This document shows positions 1 to 10,339 of a stretch of 64,000 nucleotides of DNA, piece by piece. The notes under the pieces were generated by a model, which saw only the letters and a program-made list of their open reading frames with translations, ran no database searches and was not told where the DNA came from. The number at the start of each line of letters is the position of its first letter. Positions within the stretch are counted from its first letter, which is position 1. This DNA comes from Dipylidium caninum (Eukaryota; Platyhelminthes; Cestoda; Cyclophyllidea; Dipylidiidae): contig QEYB01000841.1 in assembly GCA_017562135.1 (NCBI GenBank), positions 496,001 through 560,000 on the forward strand, in the 5' to 3' direction. The position numbers and the translations under genes are program-made.

Positions 1-2
1 CA

Positions 3-1034
3 AACGACGAGACTAGTGAGGAACAGGCGGTAGGTGTACACAAACCGGCGGAGCCCTTCGATATGCAAAGTGGGTGTTCTTTTAACGAACCATCGTTTGT
101 AGATCTTGAAGTATTTTATTCAAAGCTTTTTTTATATTGTCCGACTTCACCCGACCTCTGTTTCACGCTTTCTTGAAAGTCTAATTGTTTATTCTTGAGG
201 TCGCGCCATCGTCCTTTGCTTGATACCTGCCAAATCCATTGCTCGCTTTTTTTCATATTTCCTAACTTATTTTTTTAAATCGCTGACAGCATGTATGGCT
301 TTATTCTCCCGGTTATATCCATATTTCAAAGGTATTTTGCCAGCTCTAGATATCTTAAGACATTGTATTTGAGGAGATCATAAACTCAACTGACTTATGA
401 CTAATTTAACAGTTGTTTTTTAAATGCAAATTAATTGAATGTACTCTGGTTTGTTGCCACTTACCATTTGTTAATCTCAGTGTTATTATTGCCGATTATT
501 CCTCCTTATATCTAATCTCTCAACGTTCACGGTAAACGATGGGTGCTCGCACTTGATGTTGCGTCTCATATTCTATGGCATCCGGGGCCCCAGTCGCCGT
601 ATTGCCTCCAACTTTTGTGATTCCGCTACGGTCTTCTCATCTCTTGTGTTTTTGGACAATTTGTCTATGATTTGTCTCCACTCATGGCGCTGTTTTTTGT
701 ATGAATCTATCGCGTTTGGTCTGATTTGTGATTGCAATTTTGGTTGTATCTGAAAATAAAATAATTATTGGCGTGGAATCTACGCGCCATAATAGACGGG
801 GAACTAACTGATTGTCATATAAGCCTCTCTTATGCAGACATAATCCAAGCAATGCCACCGTCAGTCAATCCTCAAATCGAGTATGCCCAACCCAGCGGCC
901 ATCAAGTTCCACCCGCCTTGATTGAAAAGTTGCCTGTTCCGCCCTCCGACGAGTTGACGCCTCGTTCGCTGCCCGTGGAAGAGTCGAACAGTCAGGTGAA
1001 GCCGCCTACGCCACAACTCATTTGTCTCGAGTGA
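3..1034 (+). CDS. 3' end of an unidentified gene (partial, two exons proposed)
   Basis: I do not recognise this protein. An open frame enters from the left edge (positions 3-176) and reads as acidic, polar coding sequence (begins NDETSEEQAVGVHKPAEPF). A second open stretch ends at TGA 1032-1034 and reads as a proline/glutamate-rich tail (motifs PPALIEKLPVPPSDEL and KPPTPQLICLE). They can be joined in frame: donor A|gtgggt after 69 (phase 1) and acceptor ttatgcag before 838, giving exons 3-69 and 838-1034. An AATAAA lies at 1380-1385. The tail looks disordered and carries no domain that I can name. The join is inference; the second block could instead begin at ATG 855 or be spliced onward through the CAG|gtgaag site near 1000. 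Codon use and composition argue for real coding sequence, but function is unknown. Confidence 0.4.
573..749 (-). CDS. Probable terminal exon of an unidentified minus-strand gene
   Basis: On the minus strand a strong acceptor (ttattttattttcag) is followed at 749 by 58 open codons and a TAG at 575-573. The peptide is basic, hydrophilic and predicted helical (core segments AIDSYKKQRHEWRQIIDKL and VAESQKLEAIRRLGPRMP), typical of a coiled-coil C terminus. No Met opens the frame, so it would be an internal-to-last exon. The upstream exons were not found; they would have to lie above 750, interleaved with the + strand gene. Family unknown. The splice-site quality and composition support it; the missing partner exon counts against it. 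Confidence 0.35.
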   Translation of the reverse strand: MQPKLQSQIRPNAIDSYKKQRHEWRQIIDKLSKNTRDEKTVAESQKLEAIRRLGPRMP

Positions 1035-1379
1035 GGTCTCGTCTCCTGAGTGCTCTAACTACTTGAATTCACACTAATACACAAATTCAGTTATCTCTTG
1101 TGGCCCATTCTTATTCTTCTTTTCCAAAGTCCCAATTATATTCATTTACTGAGGTTGGTATGCGTGTATATGTGTGGATGTATGGTCGTGGCCTAGTACA
1201 ATTCCTATTGTCAACTGTTGTGTGATTTGTCTTATTTTTTGGTCTTTTTCGAAAAGGACGAATAGTATGATTTTGTTCCTTTACCCTTTTCTACCCAGAA
1301 TTCCCAGGTTTTGGCGACTCGTGCTTTTTTACATTATGCCTTTAGTGGAATCGGTTTGGCCAAGTAGAACAGACGCGGG

Positions 1380-1385
1380 AATAAA
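1380..1385 (+). promoter_or_regulatory. Possible polyadenylation signal AATAAA
   Basis: A canonical AATAAA hexamer lies about 350 bp downstream of the stop at 1034 and could end the unidentified + strand gene. Single hexamers occur often by chance. Confidence 0.25.
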
Positions 1386-1521
1386 GCATTTGTCATTTAG
1401 GAAAAAAAGATATAATAAACGGAGTTCTTTCTTGCCTTGAATCCAGATTTCTTCGACTCACCGACCTTTTTTGGTTGCTTATGCGCTCCGTTTAGGTGGG
1501 TTAAGTGGGAAATTCTAAATT

Positions 1522-1740
1522 GTGGCCCCCCGCGATGGAGTAGATAGAAATACGCTTTCAACGGAGACTGCCATGAATCTTCATCGCCTTCGGCCCTCTT
1601 ACGGTGCCCGCATCCAGATGTACTCTACTTACTCATCCATGGTCACCGAAACAGTTGTGTCGTTCTTCGGAGGAGGTCATATGCCATTGTCTACACCACA
1701 GTTTGACAACAAATCGGAAATTGGAGCGCAGAAAGTGTGA
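1522..1740 (+). CDS. Unidentified open reading frame, possible exon
   Basis: A 72-codon + frame starts with GTG, not ATG; its first ATG is at 1573. It ends in TGA at 1738-1740. The peptide after that Met (MNLHRLRPSYGARIQMYS...) has a balanced composition and contains a serine/threonine-rich stretch (YSTYSSMVTETVVSFFGGG). It could be an alternative last exon of the gene at 3-1034, because a phase-0 join CAG|gtgaag (near 1000) to an acceptor ending cggag (before ACTGCCATG) would keep frame. No family recognised. It may also be chance. Confidence 0.2.
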   Translation: MAPRDGVDRNTLSTETAMNLHRLRPSYGARIQMYSTYSSMVTETVVSFFGGGHMPLSTPQFDNKSEIGAQKV

Positions 1741-2851
1741 AAGGTAGAGACAATTTAGTTTTCTGATACTCAGTTCACTCCTAACAGAAGTCGGGTCACT
1801 CCAAAAGCAACGAAAATTGAATATTAGCGAAGGTACCAGACAAGTGGACGATGATTTTTCCTCACCCCAGTACTCGGCACCTTTTTACATGAAGTAAATG
1901 CAGATGTGACACAAATTTGTTTGGTTGCCCCTCAGAAGCTGCCGGGAATGGGATACCGGATCCTGAAACATAGCTCGTTGGCAGTCGATTCAGTGTAGCG
2001 TCTCAAGAGAAGGCACAAGGTCATACGTTCCTTCTTTCTAACTCTCGGGCGCCTCTCGCCCAAACGCGGAGCACCGAACCTTACGCGACAGAGAAGCTCA
2101 AATTGCTCACTGACAAGGGTTGGGCGTATGCTTCCCTTAGACAAACTACCCCATTATCTGCAACCTTTTCCTCGCAGAAAGGCTGAACGTTAAGAACCAA
2201 ATCAGTATGCGTTGAATTTACTGCGATGAGCAAGGAATCAACGAGTCCATAAACGCCGAGTCAATCAGCTCTTGCGATAATCCACTAATTAAACGACTCG
2301 TCAACCTTTTTCGAAACCCCTAGGAAGTGTACATTTAACTGATGAGGTTTTCATCTAAATCAGCTGTTAATAAGATCAAGTGCACGGAGTTTTCTTGAAT
2401 ATGGTCCAAAAAAACCTGCATGGTGGTTGGAAGTGCTGGGACAATCCGATTCCCTGTATTGGACACGACCCAAGAGGGGGAGACGCCGCCAGCGCCTAGG
2501 ACTCCTCTTCCTCGACTACTTTTCACAAGTTCTCATTAACGCGTAAACAAAAACTCCATTGGAAGCAAATGTAAATAACTAGCGGCGAAGAGCCAAAATA
2601 CTTGGTTAAACAAAAGTTTAGTTATTGCGTCGAGGAGGTGGCTTAGTGCACTGAGATACAACGACAGCCTTCGAGGGAATTTGCAGTTGGGGGTCATTCC
2701 GAATGCGTTTACCCTCAATGGAATAAGAAAATATGGGGAATTTCCTACTCGTTTTCAGTAAAGTAAGTAGCAATATGTATTTAATGCAAAAGCACCGAGA
2801 GATGTAAGTGTGTGAGGGAAAGAAAAACGAGGAAGGGGCGCGGGAGAGACT
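1741..2851. other. Intergenic stretch upstream of the SPRYD7-like 3' end
   Basis: No gene recognised. One minus-strand frame (2526-2335) contains a plausible exon-like peptide (core VPALPTTMQVFLDHIQENS) preceded by an acceptor-like ccaatacag, and another short minus-strand frame lies near 2710-2620. Neither could be linked into a gene model. Confidence 0.3.
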
Positions 2852-4912
2852 CTATAGGATATCCTTCTCGAACCGAATCTCACTAAACCCTCCTTCCCGA
2901 GGTGGATATTGGAAATTGGTGAAGCGAGCGTCCAGAATAGCACCCCCGTCGACAGCCAGGAGGGGATAGACAGTGCCTCGAATGCCCGTAACGCCGGTGC
3001 ATCGAATTCCCTGCTCGCGTAGGTACTGGAGCACACCGTTGATGGCGAACCGCAGTTCCGTGTGATCATAGTAGACGCCCAGAATGTCGCCTTCTTCCAG
3101 CGCTGGCAGCCCTTTTATACGCGACTCCAATTCCATCAGGGGTTTGGACTCGTGGTAAACGATACCGTCGTGGAACAGTACCCATGCGGAGTTCTGATTG
3201 CGCACTCCTTCGGCCACGTTCAGATCGGCCTGATTGGGAAGGGATTGCAGCAGAGGGAAATAAAATGATTTAATAATTTGGGGATGCAAACCCGTACTTC
3301 AATCGGCACAGTATGAATGCTAGTGCTTTCGTGTTTCACAGAAACCTCAAAGTAGGTGGAACTAACAAGCGAGTGTCCTCAACAGGACTACCGAGAGTGA
3401 ACCTGGCAGGCTCCAAAGTGCTTAACTCGAACCCTGTCAACACAAAACTCTGACCATGGAGATTGTAAAATAAATTTTTAAGCCAGCCATTATGGCACAA
3501 CTTGGTCCGGAGGCACCGTTATCACCCGGTTATGTCAATATGTGTCGATTTTTCAAACTCGGCCATGACAGACAAAAAAAGCCACAAGGAGAGCAGATGC
3601 ACTGGAGTAAAAAAGGTAGAAAATATCAACCAAAATGGAGGCCTCGTTGCACTTCTCTAGGCCCTCAATAAGAACCTTAATTCTTAAATCATTAGGTGGA
3701 GTTTCGGGAAATATGGCGTGTTATACAAAGAAGCCTGTCAATCCTTAAGTTGACCTCGAGTGACTTCGAGAGAAAAAAACTGCGACTAACAGTAAAATTG
3801 GAAATTTTTATTATTTTCTCCATGGGGAGGGCGAAGTTCACTGCATTTCAGGCCCCGATGTTGGTAAGCATGAAAAGCGGATAAGTAAACTGAGAGAATG
3901 TGCATGTGAGCTACATTCCCTAATTTCCATACACATTCGGTAAGTTGAAGGAAAAAAGAAAGTTTTGGTCAGAAAGCGAAGGAAATGAGGCGCGGAAAGA
4001 GCCAACCAGCGTTGCTGAAAAATAAAACTATATTAATAATCCTAGTAAAAAAGGGCCCTAAGAAAGTGCGGGGAAGGAGACTGCTCCGAAGTTGCGGAAA
4101 TTGGTGGAGGATAAGAAAGAGCTAAACGTTGGCCGAAAGGTGGTCTTAACGCAGAAAATTTTCCATGAAAGGACACAGGGGCTCACAGCGCTTGCCAAAT
4201 TGGGTATGTGTTTGTTTTTCTAAAAACAGCTTTGTTACGTAGAAAGCAAATCATTCCAATTTGGCGTATTGAGAAGGTTTGACAAGTGTGCTGACTTTAA
4301 CTCACTTTCAGTCAGGGAATGTCAGTCATTTTTTGAGCGAATTTATGCATCTTCGGTCCCACATTCATCATTAAATGTGAACCACTATGCTAAGAGAATT
4401 AAAAGACAGAGAATGGGAGTGTTCTATGAGTTCGAGGGTCAGGAGAGTTCTGTCACCTTGTCGCTTGTCTTTGATAATTTACTAAGTGGCTGAGTGGAAT
4501 AATGATGGACATTTTAGGGAGATGACAATGACCTTTCTCACAAAATAGTCTTTAGTTCCGCAGTTAGTTTCACCTTGGAATGGCACAGGCCGATTGCCCA
4601 CAAGCCTCTTGTCTGCACTTTGACCTCGAAGTACGCCTTGTCTTGTACTATTGGGGCGTTACCTCGTGCTGCCCCGCTGCCACATAGACGGGTGCTGTTC
4701 TTCACAATCACCGCGAACTGACCGGCAGAGGCGAGATCCAGCCGCACCGCAGTCTGAGGCTGCGGCTGAGAAAAGGAGTAGAGAGGCATCAACCCCTCCG
4801 TTTCCTGTCCATCCTCATCGTCAGTGTAGAGATGCACATTCTCCCAATGGTTAAGATTCTGACGTCTCCAGCGGCTGCAACAACAGCCGAAGATTCGAAA
4901 TAGGAAGTCCAT
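2852..4912 (-). CDS. SPRYD7: SPRY domain-containing protein 7 (SPRYD7/CLLD6-like)
   Basis: Two exons on the minus strand: 4912-4574 (ATG at 4912-4910; 113 codons, ending CHSK) and 3229-2852 (starts ADLNVAEG, stop TAG 2854-2852), joined in phase 0 across a 1,344-bp intron with gtgaaa donor and caatcag acceptor; predicted 238 aa. The order of conserved blocks matches human SPRYD7 (196 aa): a cysteine-rich N terminus (FGCCCSRW), VIVKNSTRLCGSG, KAYFEVKVQTRGLWAIGL, the block around EEGDILGVYYDHTELRF, then TGIRGTVYPLLAVDGGAILD and the ending FEKDIL. The SPRY fold is a beta-sandwich for protein-protein contact; the cellular role of SPRYD7 is poorly known. The length excess is an N-terminal insertion rich in Q, D and E (about residues 20-55). 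A tgctgcag acceptor lies just upstream of the ATG, so a 5' non-coding exon or trans-splice is possible. Confidence 0.88.
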
Positions 4913-5588
4913 CACATCTGCAGCAAGTTAGTAAGGTGGTTAAAGAGCTATGCTGTTGTATCAAAGTGTTTCCGGCACAATAAAACGCGAATCCGTGTTC
5001 ACACTGAATGGGTTAGCAAGAACAGTTTTCAAAAGAGCGAGACTTCCTCGCTCCTGACCATCAAGTCCACTCACCTCACAATCATCACCGGTTGGGCAGC
5101 CCTCAAAACACCTCCCTTGATGGCAAAGATATCCTCTCTCAAACCTTCTACCCGTTTAACGCTTCCCTTCTTAAGGTGAGGGGCTAGTTATCCGCCTTGA
5201 AGCGACATTATGTTACGAACATTTTAATAGTCTGCCTCGAAGTGTTTGAGAAATGTTCTGCCTAAAATTTACTCTTAGCTTAGGCTCACTACAGAAATGG
5301 TTTTGACCACATATTTAGTAAAACCGTTGATAAAATGCCTTAACACGCGAAAAAGACGATAAAAGTAGAGTGGGTTACAACGGTTAGACAAGCGAACACA
5401 ACAACAAGAGGGCCGTGATAGGGTTAGCTGCGTAGGCATAAGGCGAATTCATAGGTCGTTTCATCAAAATATCCATATATTCTTGTATTAGAAGGATTTG
5501 ACCAATAAAAGAGAAAAAAGTTCGCTTCTAAAGCTACTGAAATCTCAGGAGGAAATGGGTAATGTACACAGGTGAAAGCTCCTACACA
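4913..5588. other. Intergenic spacer between the SPRYD7-like gene and CCZ1
   Basis: About 680 bp between the SPRYD7-like start and the CCZ1 stop, both on the minus strand. It should contain the SPRYD7-like promoter or 5' exon and the CCZ1 3' UTR. I see no additional coding signal. Confidence 0.5.
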
Positions 5589-8500
5589 TCAATTCATCCG
5601 AAAAAGTCCAATCAACCTCTCCACCCAAAATCGTTTAGATTCACCTGAAAGATAATGAAAATGGGATAATGTATATATAATTATGCCAACAGGGTCTGAT
5701 AGAAAAGCACCCACTTATCACGGTCGAGATATCAACCTTCTTGCCAGAAAAAATGAGGAAAACTTCGCGTTTATTAAGCCGCCGAAGATGCATCCAAGTG
5801 TCGGGCTCAAGTTTGACAAGACACTCGTACCACCGTTGATTGAAGCTTCAAAATAAAGGGAAACCGATGAAAAAAAATAGTAGGTTTGAAGAGAAAAACA
5901 CATTACCTCGAAATGGCGTCTTTGCGGGCAGCGAAGATTATAGGCAAGAGAGAAGCAAAAGATGGAATGACTTCACCACGACCACCAGAGGAGATAAAAA
6001 ACAAGTTGGTGGTTAATGATGCCAGCTCGGGCTCCCACAACAAGAAGCCTCCCAAGGAGGGAAAACCGGATGTGCTCTGATTCGTCTTCGAAGTCGCCTC
6101 GATAACCGGTGGCAATGTTGCCACATCGGACGAAAGTGAGGTGCTTCAAAAAAATGTTAAAAGGAGACGGTTAGCGCTGATAAATAAATGAACTTTAGTT
6201 AAACGTAGTCACATCACTGTCGCGATAAGTTGCGAAATAAAATTCTCAAAGTAAAAAAATAATTTTAAGATATTAACGTCTAAGCATAAATGGAAAAGTT
6301 CCTGGCTCTAAATAAACAATCGTTCGTCTCTTATTAACGCACACATTTCAAAACGCTGTTGGAGGTTACACAGACTAAAATAACGAAAATAGGTGACACA
6401 AGATTAGTCGTTGAGCTGACTGATAAATTACTAAAAGTACGTACCCTTCACTAGAATCAACCTCCATTTCACTAGAAAGCTCAGTCAAAGCATTTCCGTA
6501 CAGAGTATCAAAAGTATGAAAGAATTCTTTCTCCAGTTTATGCTCTCCTATAATTGAAAGTATGAAAGATTTCAGATTCTAGTTAGATGTGGGTTTTGGG
6601 GCGGTTTAAGTAATTTTAAAGTATGTGGTAGAAACGGCAAGTTCTGAAGGATGACCATTTAATACCAATTCAGATTCTGGGAGTAAATAACCCACCGTCA
6701 ATTAGAAGACAAAGAGTTAGTCTCAGGGCACGATAAACCAATACATGGATTCGTCGGTACTCAGAATTGGGTAGCCTCTGGTAGAGAATGGGGACAGGGG
6801 TTTGTGCTGGGCAAAGTTCTATGCCCATATCGGGCGAACCGGTCAGAAATCTGGAAAAAGGCATAAAATAATTTAGAGAGAAGTTCTGATAATTTGAACT
6901 TGGAAGTTGAGAAGAAAATTTGTTCACCTTCCCATATGTGGCGCCCCAGACGAAATGGCGGAAAGATCGAGATCAGGGGGCATACTCATGATATCGGAGG
7001 TGACATACTGAAGAACGACTCGAAGGTCTTTTAGAGGCAGAGTTGACCTTTGTAGAGGCAGTCACCTTGCTCAATTAAATTTATTAAGTAGCTAGTGAGG
7101 TTCATATAAAAATCTGCTATTTATTTTGACACTGTCGGCGTAATGCCGCGCCAATAATTCAAAAAGGTAGCCGACTAGACTAAGTAATATGAGCGATACG
7201 TGTTGTTACAAGTAAAAATGATGTCGAAGTGAATCCAAATCAACCATTATGGCAAACTTGAGAGGGTTTCACGTGGTCTTCTCTAACTTATGAGCTTTGT
7301 CAAATTACTGGTCCGCTTTTTAAATGACAACTAGAAACGAAGAAATGTTTTAAAGAAGCACAAACACCGGAAATCTTATTTTTTGCCGTGACAACTCACT
7401 ATCCGTCTTCTATGAACAACAACCTTGATTGCATTTTATATATATACTGCAAATGTCAGTTCATTAATGATGAAAAGATATTCTACTCTGAAACTAATAC
7501 ATACCATACCAGTTGCGCATCGTATAGGAATGCTGCATCGGTCTTTGGAAAAGGACATGAAAGCTGAATTTGAGTGCCCAAATTGTCCAATTTCAGCAAA
7601 TTTTTGGGGCTGCAGAACTTCCACCTTACAGCCTCTATCAAGTCAGGAATGTCATTGAGGCTAAGATCAATCATTGCCAACTCCTGAAATGAACAAACAT
7701 AGGGGATCATTTCTGATAAAAAGTACCAAAAATAGCTTAAAATGTACATGATCAAAAATATTGTTGAAACGCAGAATAAATGGGTACATAATATACGTTA
7801 ATAGATTATGGCTTTACTCTATTGAAAAACGTCTGCAAATTCTTCCTTGATTCCTTCACCTCGGTGTCAGAGGCAGTCAGCACTGGTCCAAACAACAGCT
7901 GAAATGTACCTTTTTAGAAACGTACTAGAGTCTAGAAGCATACTTCAAAACGTTCGCATAAAGCTGCCAGTTTATGAGACATCACATTGTCATCAATGAA
8001 GCGTTCACAAGCCTCATAACCATGTGGCAAAACCGATGGATCGACGAAAGATACATTCTAAAATGAATTAAAACAGTTTGGTGTAACGTTCGAAGGACAT
8101 CATTCACATGCTTGATACACGACCTAGTATAACCAGTGTAAACAAAAAAACCGGTGTTAAATGTCAGTGCTATCACTGGGATAAGTTTAAAATGTAATAA
8201 TTATAGTAATTATATCACGAAATTTATTGCCGTCGTATAACTAAGTATAACGGGTCAAAACTGGTGATAAAACGAGTTGGATTAAGTAACATTTGGCTGA
8301 CCATAACGGCCCAAATACGATCGGAGATAGAATGGAAACAGTGTTTGCCATTGCGTGTCTGTAAAACTGTACAAACAGATGAGAAGAAGTTAGAGAAAGA
8401 CAATAAAGCCTCGCATAATCCAGTCGCAGATAACTGGTAATCCTCAGATTTGCCGTTAGGATAAAAGTAAAGAATTTTTTCCGTTTCCTATAAAAAGAAG

Positions 8501-8793
8501 TATAAAGTTCATATTCCCACAGCCAAAAAACAAAGCAGAAGAACAAAGTAATATACATAAATGACTGTCTACTGTGCTACCGACGAAGAACCAAGACCTA
8601 TTCGTACATTAAAATACAAGAGATCAACCACCAACACCATTTACAAATGAAGCAGTTGTAATAAACTCGGCTAATTACGAGAAATTTATAAAGCTAAGTA
8701 AGCCAATGTACGGCTCACTGGAATCAGTTCGCCTTGGGGCTTTGTTGTGAACACGTAGAATTCCTTCACAACAAGAGGACAGGCCCAAGTCAT
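5589..8793 (-). CDS. CCZ1: Vacuolar fusion protein CCZ1 homolog
   Basis: Eleven minus-strand exons in consistent phase: 8793-8719, 8487-8302, 8057-7944, 7898-7818, 7683-7505, 7047-6928, 6850-6696, 6547-6445, 6143-5907, 5845-5715, 5644-5589. They give about 478 aa; human CCZ1 has 482. Matching blocks in order: N-terminal longin strand (KEFYVFTTKP), KILYFYPN, GLCEALLSF, LQTFFNR, DAAFLYDAQLVW (human TAFLYNDQLIW), FLTGSPDMG, RIHVLVYRALRLTLCLLID, and a C-terminal ESKRFWVERL. With Mon1, CCZ1 forms the Rab7 guanine-nucleotide exchange factor that drives early-to-late endosome and autophagosome maturation; it is a tri-longin protein on endosomal membranes. The least conserved exon (6143-5907) carries a Ser/Thr/Pro-rich linker. 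The donor of exon 2 (ATG|gtcagc) is weak, and reading through to a later donor cannot be excluded. Introns range from 45 to 457 bp. Confidence 0.9.
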
Positions 8794-10337
8794 TTTGTAC
8801 TCAACACCACAATCCTGGCCAATAGGAAAATGGCTATCCCCAAAGCTCCTAGATAAAGCAGTAATTGGCAACATTTATTTATGTTGATGAACTTCAGTAA
8901 ATATTTCAGATCGTAATAGCACCCCAAAAATAAAAATGAGAGAAATGCCTTTTTGTGAGCTTTTAAGGGCATTTAGGCAGTATTTGAGGACACTAGTGTC
9001 TTTCCAGGGATTATAAGAACTGAAGTACTAGACACGATAAGAAAACTGTTGCACCTGTTGGGTGGGTTTATACGATTTCGTTGATAGCAAAAAAGCCAAG
9101 TTGAACATCATATGGGAAGACAGCATACGATTCCATTAGTTTTCTCTCAGTTTTCTTAAAACCTGAATAAACCAACTCTTCTGATTATCACGTAACCAAC
9201 TAAACGAACCATTTATATAATATAAAATGATAATATAAGTCCTCGGAAATCAAGCTACTAGCCGTACACATTACGATGCGAAATCACGACACCAAAATCC
9301 AGGTATCTTAATACCTCGTTTTTCAGTAAATAGGGATTCGATTTCAGTTACCTTTATTACAAAGTGTGTTTAGAATTTGTAACCTTGGCGGCTACCCCAG
9401 TCATCCTTATATCGTACTCAGATTGAGCAGATGTTCTCCACAATCGGAGGCACTTTCTGGAATGCTGGAATATTGAAGGCACGACTTTAAACACTCACCT
9501 GGTCACCGCCTAAGTCTCTTATACACACTCTTACATTTGTGCGAAGTGCAATGCTTCATAGTACGCAGCAACATTAAAAGGCAATTTTCACATCTACTAC
9601 GCCGCTACCCGAGTTAGCTTCAATAATAATTCTTCCAGAACTGCCTATTGGAACCTAACCGCTCAGATTGAGACACTATTTCATACTATAAATTGTTCAC
9701 ACTAGAATATTTATTTTTGAAGTCTTCTTAAATTTCCCTTGACCTCATGGCTAGTGTTACCACTTTTGGCTGAAAAACCGAGCACCGGACCAACGGAGCG
9801 GTTCCTGTGAATTACCGCGCATTAAATCGGCCCCATCCACCCAAAATATTTCCTTCCACTGCCAATTCCACAACCGTTCCGCCGTGATAAAAGATGTGCA
9901 AGGGAATGAGCACCCACCCATAAGTGCTGATGTTCCTTCTCTGCAATCACTATCAAAAAAATTTACCGACTATCCTACTATTTGCCGTAATTGATTTCTT
10001 CAGTCTAATTAAGCAGTTAAACCCATCTTGCCAATATCGCGTAACTTATAAACTTTTTAATATCAGTAGACACAAGCTCACAAAAAGGGAATGCTTTTTG
10101 TTAGCGTGAAAGTGCTCTATAAATGCATAAATTCACGCCGAGATTAGGGAAGTTTAAACCAACCACAAAGGTCTCAAAGGGAAATAAGCGATTGAAAATA
10201 CGACTCAGTCTCAAATATATATTTGAGTACGATATAAGGAGGAAGTGGTTGTACAGATTATTCACTCCAAATCTATGGAAATAATCATTTGGAGGTAAGG
10301 TCGATTGCACTATACAGAGAAAAGATCACCTAGTTTA
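8794..10337. other. Intergenic region between CCZ1 and the NAD+ carrier
   Basis: About 1.5 kb containing the CCZ1 promoter and the carrier 3' UTR. It is AT-rich. The only coding-like signal is the open stretch at 9755-9994, listed separately; otherwise I see nothing. Confidence 0.45.
9755..9994 (+). other. Exon-like open stretch of 79 codons, no ATG
   Basis: A + frame begins directly after an AG acceptor-like site (ggctag; the TAG is an in-frame stop) and runs 79 codons to TGA 9992-9994. The peptide is polar (segments KNRAPDQRSGSCELPRIK and HCQFHNRSAVIKDVQGNE) and reads more like protein than its surroundings. No partner exon or family was found. The opposite strand is also open here, so it may be a decayed repeat or chance. 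Confidence 0.15.
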
Positions 10338-10339
10338 TT
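10334..10339 (-). promoter_or_regulatory. AATAAA hexamer overlapping the carrier stop codon
   Basis: On the minus strand the TAA stop is part of the string gtaataaac, so an AATAAA hexamer begins on the second base of the stop codon. If used, cleavage would leave a 3' UTR of only 10-30 nt; a more distal signal may be used instead. Confidence 0.3.

Noticed and set aside
8719..8860. First read as the end of a cation-dependent mannose-6-phosphate receptor domain (QDCGVEYKMTWACPL)
   Set aside because: The downstream exon joins in phase to give the CCZ1 N terminus (KEFYVFTTKP followed by KILYFYPN), and the whole gene then matches CCZ1 in length and order. The receptor resemblance was a short chance match, partly in the 5' untranslated stretch.
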